Under the pieces are notes generated by a model that saw nothing but the letters and a program-made list of their open reading frames with translations, was not told the origin of the DNA and searched no databases. Of a DNA stretch of 64,000 bases, positions 1 through 10,600 are shown piece after piece (within the stretch, counting starts at the first letter, position 1; each line of letters opens with the position of its first letter). The translations under genes and the position numbers were made by a program. Origin of the DNA: Casuarius casuarius (taxonomy: Eukaryota; Chordata; Aves; Casuariiformes; Casuariidae); NCBI GenBank assembly GCA_003342895.1, contig PTFA01000005.1, forward strand, positions 4,927,909 to 4,991,908, in the 5' to 3' direction.

Positions 1-1404
1 AGCAAAATGAATATGAATGTACCTTGCTGCAGCTTCACTGAAGTCAATAGATTTCTGCAGGAATACAAGGGAGCCTATCAGCAAGCAGGCCTGGAGCCTA
101 TACAAACGGCACAGCTTAGTTCTTGCCATTGAAATTTAAGGTTTAGATTTTAAAAGTAATGATTTTGAAATGAATTTGTGCACTGAAATCCCTTAAGTTT
201 CCTCTAAGAAGGCTGGGCTGAAGGTTGCTTAGTTTGTAAAACAATCCTTTCTGCACACCAGCCCTTTGTCAGATCTTTTTCTACTTTGTGACTTTTCTCA
301 GCACTCACGATTATTTGAAATACTCAGGTAAAATGGGGCAGAATGAAAACCAGCTAGTTATAATTTTTCTTTTGTTTTTTTTTTCTACAGGCTGTTTTTA
401 AAACAAAAACTTTCACAAAATTATTTTTAATTTGGATGAAATTTTCCAAGGTTCTTCAGTTTATGTAAAAATGGAAGAAAACAAAAGATACTGTTCTGTC
501 ATTTCCCCTCTGCTTTACTAACAGAGAAATAAGAATTAATTTGGTTCTATTGGTTTCAAGCTCCCACAAAGTGTCTCTTTCTTGGTCAAAAATGTGACCT
601 ATCCCAGGCAGTTTCCAAACTGATTTCTTCTGTTACTTTCCATGAGACATACTTTCTATTTTTCAACCAGCTATAATTGAAATCAACAGGAAGATTCCTG
701 CTGATACAAAAGGGAGTTGGGTCAGGCAGAATCACAACCCTTTCAACTAGATTTATGTGAAAAAGGTAGTCTCCCTGCTGGCAAAATAAACAAACAAAAG
801 AAAGCATTTTTCTGCTTTTGCAGATAAAAAGGAAGATTCCATCATCCACCAGTGTTGATATGGTAAAAAACAGAGAGTATTGCTATCATTCCACTTTGAA
901 AAAACAATCTTTTTAGCCTGCTTCAAAATCATGAAAATTTAGGACTCCGCTGTATCCGGCCATTGAAAAAAAGTATTTAAGAATTTTTACTGCACACAAG
1001 AAAAATACGGCCAAGAATAGAAGCAGTGCTACTGATCTTTTGCCCAGAAATGGTGGCATTTTGGAATGAACATTCGCAACACATACAAAAAAATTCTTGG
1101 CCTGCAAATACTCAATGAAATGCCCTCATCCTTTCCTTAAACAAATGATTTCATACAGTCATCCAGATGTACTAAGAACTTAAGAAACAAAGTCTGGTTT
1201 TTTTTCAGACAAAAGGTTCCAATCTTAAATATAACTGCATCCAGACAGACCCCTATGTCCACACAGGGCACCACTGGCTTCAGCTGGGCTCTGCACATGT
1301 TCAGGTTCTGCTTGCATGGAGTAATTACAAGATTGAGACTTACAGCAATATTTGAGAAAAAATATTTTTAAAACTTCTACATTGTTCAATATACAATAGA
1401 CATA
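1..1404. other. 3' flanking sequence downstream of PTN
   Basis: This AT-rich stretch lies beyond the likely PTN cleavage site. The open frames here are short, unrelated to each other and rich in low-complexity runs, and none resembles a protein I know. I see no recognisable repeat, RNA gene or exon. Part of it may still be transcribed if PTN uses a more distal poly(A) site, since several T-rich stretches (A-rich on the PTN strand) are present. I therefore call it flank rather than UTR with moderate confidence. Confidence 0.6.
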
Positions 1405-1644
1405 AATTTCTAAATGAGTTTGGAGTCCTTTATTGCAGGCCTCTAAAAATTGTTGTTAGGGTTATACATTAAAAATACTAAAGTAACAAAAAAAAGATTT
1501 TTTTTTTCTGTGTGTTTGCTTGTTTCCTTCTATTGTACCATTAAGCTATAAATAATTTTAGGATAAAATGCCTAGGTATAAATGAAACTGTTAACTGATC
1601 GTGTTTGCTGATGTCCCTTTCTCACACTGCCCAAGTTGGCTCTA
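1405..1644 (-). other. PTN: PTN 3' untranslated region (proximal form)
   Basis: This sequence follows the PTN stop codon on the minus strand. The stretch just after the stop, including a GGACATCAGCAAAC-type segment near 1605-1620, and the AATAAAGGACT context at the poly(A) signal resemble the mammalian PTN 3' UTR as I recall it, so this untranslated region seems well conserved. The lower boundary is an estimate, about 20-25 bases past the AATAAA signal. A longer isoform is possible. An A10 run followed by U8 (1507 to 1488 in transcript direction) could fold into a stem. Confidence 0.75.
1429..1434 (-). terminator. PTN: Canonical poly(A) signal of PTN
   Basis: The plus strand reads TTTATT, giving AATAAA on the PTN strand about 210 bases past the stop codon. 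The local context AATAAAGGACT matches my recollection of the human PTN signal. It is the only AATAAA in the first 250 bases after the stop, so it is the best candidate for the proximal cleavage site. Confidence 0.75.
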
Positions 1645-1697
1645 TTAATCCAGCATCTTCTCTTGTTTCTTGCCTTCCTTTTTCTTCTTCTTGGATT
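1645..1697 (-). CDS. PTN: PTN exon 5: basic C-terminal tail and stop
   Basis: The last coding exon starts after the acceptor AG at 1699-1698. Its first two bases complete a Glu codon begun by the final G of exon 4. It then encodes [16 protein letters not shown] and a TAA stop (1647-1645). This lysine-rich tail is the unstructured C-terminus that strengthens chondroitin-sulfate and PTPRZ1 binding in the family. The 53 coding bases equal two bases plus 17 codons, so the frame closes exactly. The mammalian protein has Ala-Glu at this junction, whereas this acceptor yields Glu alone. The exon is only about 55 coding bases and lies 16 kb from exon 4, so it is easily missed by gene finders. Confidence 0.95.
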
Positions 1698-4600
1698 CTG
1701 TCGAGATAACAATAATAATGACCATAAAAAATTAGCATCTAGCAGTCACTGAAATACATTTAAGCCAATACCCATGAAAGTAAAGCTCTTTCCCACCTCT
1801 CCCCTGTTTTCTCTATGCATGTAACTAATTCTGTTTCTTCATTCTGAATAGGGAAAGGCGAAATAGAAGAAAAAAAAAAGGGCATGATTAAGGAGCTGGA
1901 GAAGATGGAAAGGGGAGTTTATGTCCAGTTCCAAACCCTTCCAATCTGAGTGGCTGACCCTGTTTGGCATGCACAGCATTGTCTCAGGATCTTGGTTCGA
2001 AATAAGAAAACAGCAGGCAGCTCCTGGAGAAACCGGGTCATGGCTCAGTGCAGAGCTGGAAGAAAGCTTTGCACACGCTACCCACACGCACCCCTCCCTT
2101 ACTTCCCTTCTATTTCATTATTAGTCTTTGGCTTCCTCCACATGTGAGAGCAACTCCAGAGTGTGGTGAGAAAGCTCAGCTGTTTCTTCAGCATTGTCAA
2201 CCCTTTTGTCCCCTCTTTGTTTGGGACGAACACCCAGGTACACTTGAAAGGCAACTGAAGTTTGGCCCAGAGCCATCAGAGCAGGGTTAGGCCAGACAGT
2301 TAGCACTGATAGAATAAGGAAAGGAGTAGGGAGTATGTGCTGCTCTGACAAATCTGGGGCACATAAGGGAACAATGCAATGGTAGAAGTGAAAGTTGATA
2401 TCTTAGTATTACCACCTGCAGTAATTTCCACCATGGCAGAAGTAGAGGAAATACAGGTAGAGTAGGTTTCCTCTATAGGTAGAAGAAATTCAGAGAGGCC
2501 TAGCAAATGAAGATAAACTAAGGGGATTAAGAATTACTCTTGCCTCACATGTCACCTTGCAATGGGGGAAATAACAACTCTCACTAAGTGCATGAATAAA
2601 TCCTCATGGATATCGCCACAAAATACAGCACAATAGATGCTACAGAGATGGAAATAGTTTCTGTGAAGATCTTTCCTGGAACCCTAACAGCAAGCAAGGA
2701 GTAGACCCATATTTGCTTGAACCCAGATTGCATTGATAGGCACTTTTCTCCATTGAAAGATGCTTCTACTTCTTCCTTCTCCAGAAGAAAAAAAAAAAAG
2801 AAAGAAAAAGTCCATTTCAGGTTAAATAATAAATACCACAGCGAATGAGGAGACAACCACTTGGCCCTTAAGGTAGTGGTCTTCTTTCGTAACATGTTTT
2901 TTTTTCTCTTTGACAAGTTTGTGTAACACAGGCAATCTGGTAAACCTCACCTCTGGTAAATCAGCTTAATTACATTAAAGTCAAAGGAGTTATATTGACT
3001 TCTTCCAGCTTTGGATAGGCTCAGAGTACCTTCAGTAGAAAGCAGACTTATGTTCTTACGTTTCTCTGATCGTTGTTCTTCCTGTTTGAGAGTTTTTCAA
3101 AGCAATATCTTTTTTCTTCAGCTTCTTCAACAAGACAAAAATTACTTTAAGTAATCCTGAAATCTTTTAATCAATGCAAAATAAAATACCTATTTCATTT
3201 CTTCAATAGCATAATCTGTTCTAAGATCTATTTCCCTTAAAAACTTGGCTTAACATTTAAAGGAATAATAATGTCTCAAAACACAAAGTAATTTGTTTTA
3301 GTTTGAAAATGTGAAAATGAAATTTTGAAGACTTTTTATTTCCCTATATCTCTGTGTGTGTGTGTACACGCACACATGCACATGCATGTGGCCTGGAGCC
3401 ATTCACAGAATCTGGCACTATTTTACAAATTGTCACTCCAAAATGTCATTTTTCATTAAGTTAACATAGTATATGTTTTTAGCAAAAGCTTTTTTCTCCT
3501 ATTAAATGTATGTCTCACCCCTCTTATCCTCTTTTAACTGTGTCTTCCTCTAATTTTCCTACTGAAAACTAAAGCTATTGGATTAAGCAAAGGCACTGTA
3601 TCACTGACTCTCCTGGATTCTATATTGATTGATCTCTCTCTCTTTCTTTCTTTCCTTTTCTCTAAAAGAAATAACGACTTTTTATCAATCTGACTAGTTC
3701 TGGAATTTTTAAAATCTATTCAGGCCCAGAGCAAGCAGAAAGAAATTCTGTGAATGTCAATAAATTTACAAAGGAGACATACGGATGTATGCTGACCACT
3801 AATAGTACTTTACTGAAAGGAAGAGTATGCACAATTCACAGCAGGGGTGAAGTCACTTGTTACCAGAAGGTTTTGGTCATGAGATGTTGTGTGATCAAAC
3901 TAGGTCCCCATTCTCAAAGACCATCTGCCTTGCACTTGACTTGAGGTACCAGACAACTCACTGTTTATTCATTTGTACTTGGCTGCACTCTGCCGTCCTT
4001 GTGTCAGCACCTGCTTCTGTTAGCTTCTCCATCCAAAACGAAAAGCAAAATCCTTCCCCTTGTTTACCTTGTGACAATCTGCATATCACCCAAACTGCCA
4101 AAGCCATCTATCTACAAAGACAAGTGACTCTGTTTCCTGCCTCAGTGGAGTAAAACCTTCCTGTCTGGGATGTAAACATCCTCATATGAAAGTATTCACA
4201 CCTCCACAGCTTAATCTTTCAGAAGGATAAGTTGTACTGATGTAAAGCACATTTACTCAATGAAACAACATGCACCCTTGGACTTACAGTGATATAAAAA
4301 AGAAAAGAGAACAGCTCAAATATTTCCCACCTCCTAGGCACTTTTAAAAATCCTACCCCAGACACCAATATCCTGGTAGTGACCTATGAAAATGTTGTTC
4401 TTTGTACTCTGATGATCCCCAGAGCGAAAGTCTGCTCACAGCTACCCTCCACCTGTTTTGACTGCGGCCAGGTTATGGACTATAGTATGCCTATGGCTAG
4501 CAAAGTAGAAAGCTGCTTTAAAATGTACTTTATTCATGTTTTGTCACTGCTCAGACATCAGCTATGTGTCTGGGTCACTCAGGCTTTCATTGTCCTCGTC

Positions 4601-7600
4601 TCTGTTTACCCCATACTACATTTTCAATTTTTATGGTATGCTATCACATCAGCTCACACAACCACACTGGGATTCATGTCACCCAGATCACTATGTCTGC
4701 CAACCTTTCTCTTCCCATGGTAGACAGATTTGACTGATTTGACTGGCCATGCAATCAATGCCAGCACGGACACCATGTGAGAAAGCCCTGATGAGCTCAG
4801 AGTACAATGCCAGTTATCTGAAAGCTCAACAGTCTCACTTCCCAGGGAAAGATCCCATAGATACACTGTATCCAGTAAGTTAGTTTATTCAGGTTCCTAT
4901 TCCATACAGGAAAACTACCTGAATTCAGTTCATCTTAGCACAGATGGGATGCAAGACCTTCGGTTCAGCATATTAAGTGAGAACAGCCATTTTCCATCAG
5001 GCATTTTAATGTGGCCACAGCCTGTCTTCAGAATTTATAATAATCTGTTAAGCCATGTCCACTGATAACAGCCTCTAAGACAGGGATGCCACTATACCGC
5101 TGCTTCCACATCTCATTGGCCATGCACCGCAGCTTGAGCTCACCAATGCTCAGTATTGAGCCAGAAGGAAGCAAGAAAAGCAACATGGTGAATGCTGATT
5201 ACCCTGAACAGTACACTGCCAGTTCTGCAAGACCCTGGGTGAACAGCAGCCTCCTTCACCTCACCTACCTGATTAATGTGATATTTGGAAGGAAAATAGC
5301 CACATACTCCAGCTCCAGCTCACCTGTAGTGCTGGCTACAGGGATGTGTTTGCCACAGACATGCTAACAATAACATCCAGAGCCATCATGATGGGATACT
5401 CTGAACAAATGAGATCCAGCTGCATACCAGCCCACGCAGAATTTTAACCTGAATCTACTCAATGCCCTCTTTGCCTTGGTCTTTACTGGTTTGACCTGCC
5501 TTCAGGATTCCCCAGCCCAAGACCACTGGGAAAGTTTGGAACAAGGAAGACTTACTCTTGGTGGAGAAGGATCAGGTTAGGGAACATTTAAACAGATTGG
5601 GACATACACGAGTCCATGGGACCTGATGGGATGTACATCCACGAGAGCTGAGGAGACTGGTTAACGTCACTGTGAGGCCACTCTCTACCATCTTTGAAAG
5701 GTCATAGCAATCAGGAGAGGTTCCTGAGGGCTGGAGGAAAGCAAATGGCACTCCTATCTTCAAAAAAAGGCAAGAAGGAGGATCCCAGGAACTACAGACC
5801 AGTCAGCCTCACCTTGGTCCCTCAGAAGGCAATGGAGCCTGGAAATCCTGGAAACCACTTCCAGATACATTAAGGACAAGAACGTGATGAGGATTGGTCA
5901 GCATGGATTTATGAAGCTTATTATTAAGCTCATGCTTAGCCATAGCCAACTTGATAGCCTTCTGTGATGAGATGATTGGCTTGGTGGACAAGGGGAAAAC
6001 AGTGGATGTTGTCTATCTCAAGTTTAATAAGGCTTTTGACACTGTCTCCCATAACATTCTCATACTGATGAAGTACAGACTAAATAAGTGGATAGTGAGA
6101 TGGACTGAAAACTGGCTGAACTGCCAGACTCGGATGATTGTGATCAGCAGCACAAAGTCTAGCTGGAGGCCAGTCACTGGTGGTGTAGTGTAGCAGTGGT
6201 ATAGTATCAACCTAGGGGTTGAAACTACGTCCAGTACCATTTAAGCTCTTCACTAATGACCTGGGTGATAGGACAGAGTGTGAGTTCAGCAAGTTTTTGC
6301 AGATGATACAAAATTGGGAGGAGTGGCTGGTATACCAGATGGTTGTGCTGCCATGCAGAGGGACCTTGACAGGCTGGAGAAATGGGCTGACAGGAATCTC
6401 ATGAAATTCAACAAAGGGAAAGGCAAAGTCCTGCACCTGGAGAGGAATAATCCCATGCACAAGTACAGGCAGGAGACTGACTGTTTGGCAAGTAGCTTTG
6501 CAGAGAAGGACCTGCGATGAACGAGGAGTTGAGCATGAGCCAGCAACATGCCCTTACGCAAAGAAAGCCAACAGCAGCCTGGGCTGCATTACGCAGAGCA
6601 TTGCCAGCAGAATTGTTTGTCAGTGCCCCAGACAAATTGTTGTTCTGCCTCTGGCATGCCTCAACACACAGCCACACTGGGGAAGGCAGCAAGAAGAGCA
6701 GCTATGTCTTCTCCACATGGGATGGGCCTTCCTTCACATCAATGAAATCCTTAGCTACCCATTTATTTTTACTATCCCTGGTTGTCCCTGCAGCAAAACA
6801 AAAGGACCTGAAGAGTGAGGTAGGAATGGTCCAGAATATTAATAAGGATAGTTCAATTGTCCTCAATTTCTGCCTGTGTTTTACAGTATATGCTTTCTGC
6901 TCTCCCTCCCCCTTCCCTCCTGTGAGGCTGCTGAGCAGTGCTTTTGCACAGCTGGAGGCCAGGATCTTGGATCAAGACATATGCAAAAAGCAAGTTCAGA
7001 ATACCTCGCAATTCCCACAGAGAACAGCAATCAAGCACTGCACAGCCAACTAGCTCCCTCCCGGAACCCAAAGTACTTCCAGCCAGATACAAACACCCCA
7101 TACTCTATACAAATAGCCTTGCATGAGCAGACTGTGTCAATGTAAATGCACTTGATTTTCTAATCGTTCATCACCTGAATCACCCTATGAAAGCTCATAC
7201 ACAAAAGAATTATTCACAGGATTAAAGGCTGCATGGTCATGGATTAGCGCTAGCGACCTGTATGATGACATGTAACAAAAATTCCAATGAATTTAAATTC
7301 AGGACCTTACTGAGTAAATGACTTCATTTGATAAGCAGAACCTTTTCTATGCAATTTGGAATGGCAGTAGCCCTCTTTAAATAATCTCTGTTCTGGAGCC
7401 TCACTGTCACTGTGCAAGCAGCAAAGGAAAGCAATTATGTCAAAAAGAAGCCACATACCATTTGAAGCCACTCTTAATGTATAAGGCACAAAAGGGAAGT
7501 AATTACATTTTAATGGAGGCCAAGGTTGTAAGCCAAGGTATTTGTGGGTATTTCTTTTCACTTGTTGAGGCAAAGGTAACAATTCACTCATAGCACTGCT

Positions 7601-10600
7601 GAACTCTCACACATGTGAGTCAGTCAGTGTCCCCAAAAGCAAGAAAAATCATTTGAAATAGTAAAAGCAGGGATGATGGAAGGTTAGCACAAAGAATTTC
7701 AATACCAGGTGTTCAGGACACAGTTTTCCCAGGAACTAGTGCTCAGCCCCACTCAGTATAGAGGTCAGCTTTTCTAAAAGACTCTCTAGCTGTCATTGGG
7801 GCAGATTTTCCAAAGCACCTGGATGAAATCCTGTGTGGTAGGTAGCAGCCTTGACTTTGAGGAGGCCAAGGATTTCATCTCTTGGTGAAAAAAAATCTCG
7901 CCTTAAAGAGCTGCTGCTCTCCAAGAACAGAATCAATACTGTTTTGTACATTTGTACATCATAGCAGGAAGAAGTCTGTTGATTTTTGAAATAGCCTTTA
8001 AACATAAAGATATTTCTTTTGCTTCTCAAGAAAGAGCTTTTCATGGCCATCTAATTGCTTTTCTTCCTATCTTTGCATGAAGCATCTACCTGTTCCTAAT
8101 CAGTTTAAGAAGGAAAAGTTATATTATGATGGTGATTTTGTTCCAAAATGATCTCTTCTGAAAAGCTCAGTTCTACTGGATGGAAGAAAAGGAACATTCC
8201 ACTAGCTAAAGAGTAGTAGAAAGCAACTCTTCAGTCAATCAATGACGTTGATGTGACTTTTACTTCATTATTACATTACAATTGATTATACCCCCTATAC
8301 TGTACCTCTGTGCTGTTTAGCCCCCTGCTCTAGTTGTCTATAAATGTTTTTCAATTTCTCCACTATTCTAGTCAATCCTCTCCAAGTAGATTCTGTTCTG
8401 CTTCTCGCTTGCTAAACTTCCATTTTGGATAGCCCTCAATTTCTTCCCAGTTTAACACATGATGGACCCAATTCAAACCTAATGGGTGGAGCCGCACCAT
8501 TTAACCCAGGAAGGCATTCTGCAATGCATGTTATCAATGGGGAACCAGCTCGATTTAGGCAGTAACAAACATTGAAGTATCTGACAAAGAAATGGATAAA
8601 AGAGCAACTTGTGGAAAAAGTTCCACTAATTTTCTTTCTCATTTGCACTGCAGGAAAAGTAAATGCAGGGGAAAATGAATCCAATTTATTTACTTATAAA
8701 CATCCACAAAGTTCTGAAACAATCTTAGTCAGCAGCCATCACTTAAACCTGATATTTGGACCTAAGACTTAAAAAAAAAAAAAAAAAAAAAAAAAGTAAA
8801 AAACACAGGTAATTTGTTGACAGTAAGGATGCTCATCAGATATGGTTTAATTCTGATGATTTCCTTCACCAAAAAAATTCAAGAGAAAAAAATTCAAAAT
8901 TGTCCCTGTTCCCCACCCCCGCCCCAAACAAACACAACGGCTCATACATTTTCTGATTTCACTAGATAGGCTATTTGTCCAAAGACAAAACCAAGAAAGT
9001 TCCACTGATTTTCTTCTACTTTGGGCCTCATGTATCTAACATGTCAGAGCCTTAAGAGTAATATTTTTGTGAGACTGCAATGGATAACTTTTCCAGTTGA
9101 AGCCTTTTTGGTCCTTGGAGACTGCTTAAGGGTCCTGGCTAACTGGACAGTGGTTTCCTGAGGTTTGCTTTGCTCTTCTTTTTTTCTGCTCCTTCTAATC
9201 TGCATCTGGTATATCTGCACTGTTGATTCTTTAAGTGATTCTTAGCAACTTTCTTACTATTCTTTGTTATGTATTGCATTTTGCACAAGAGGGACCCAGT
9301 TTCAGTTGGCTCTTTAGCTCTCTGACTATGCTACACACAAGATCCAAATTAATGCCAGTGAGACAGGTGCAGGAATGGACTGATGCATTCACAAATCACA
9401 GTTTACTCTGTTTTTACATGTCTGTAGGAGACTGATGAAAACAAAAAGTATTAATACTCCATCTGGACTTTGGTATTTACCTATGTCCAAAGAGAACCAA
9501 AGATCATACATTGAGGCAGCTTATATGTCAAACTGACATCAGTAAACAGGTTTTACGGTAGAAAATATTTTATTTGTGATTTACTGTGAATAGGGATGTC
9601 AATTTATTTAGTTAGTTTTTAAAAATCAGACACATGCATTTCCCAGTTGTGTTTTTTGACTCTGCCCCTGAGTCGATTTACTCTTGGGCATAGGCTTTGC
9701 TTTGATCAGTGTGCCACACTGAACAGTTGCCAGCAAAACTTCTGCAGTAAGCACAGATAGAAGAAAAGACAGTTAGAAGGTGACATGGAAAATGAGATGG
9801 AGGGAGAAAGAAAGGAGGGAAAAGGAAAGCTTGAAAGGAAAGGAAGTGGAGAAGTAGAAAAGGAAAGAAAGGAAGGAACAGAGCTTTCTCTCTGTGTCAC
9901 TGCTGGGAACAGTAATGAGTGTAAACATTTGCTGATGGCATATCTTTTATCACAGTAAGTCCCACAGCTTCAGGCATTTTCACGGCTCAAAGGCACTGAC
10001 TAATGCCAAGGAGGCTGGACTGCTGCTGCAAGCCAGGAAAGTGAGACAATGAGCATGTAAGAGCACTGGCACACATAAGGCTATTTAAACTTTCACCCAC
10101 AAAGGTCTGTATTAAACACTAAAAGAAACTCCTGCAGGCACAAGAAGGTTAAACAAGAGCATTTGTCACATCCAGTTTTTCATCATTTGCGGCAACACTG
10201 AAAAAAGAATCTTAAATACAAAGCAGGGGATGAGAAAACATGGAGGTCTAGGTTTCCCATGAAACTTCTCAAACTTTCTCTTTTCAAAAACACCTGTAAA
10301 AGCTGCAGAACAACTAAAAATCCTGAATTTTGAAAATTACTTTTTAAAAAGTATTTCTTTTTCCCTTTCTTACATGCATTTCCTGCTCCCTGGAATCAGG
10401 GCTGTGTCAATCACATAAATATTATGTTATGATTTGACAATGCGTTCAAATTATTTGCCCAAACAGTCTAATTCTCAAAGGCACAAAAGCAGTCTCAAGG
10501 GAAACAGTAGTGGGAAGCCTCCAAGAAACATAAGGAAATGGAAGCAGAAAAAACACCATTAAAAGAGACCCAAACATTATCAGCTTAGGATTGCACTGGC

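Noticed and set aside
5951..6193. Frame reading like a reverse transcriptase, a possible live enzyme
   Set aside because: It is a short piece of a truncated CR1 with the catalytic Asp lost and frameshifts on either side, so it is a fossil and not a gene.
6517..7053. 178-codon plus-strand frame, the longest in the window
   Set aside because: Its first part lies out of frame in the CR1 3' portion and the remainder has no recognisable domain, so it is most likely fortuitous.
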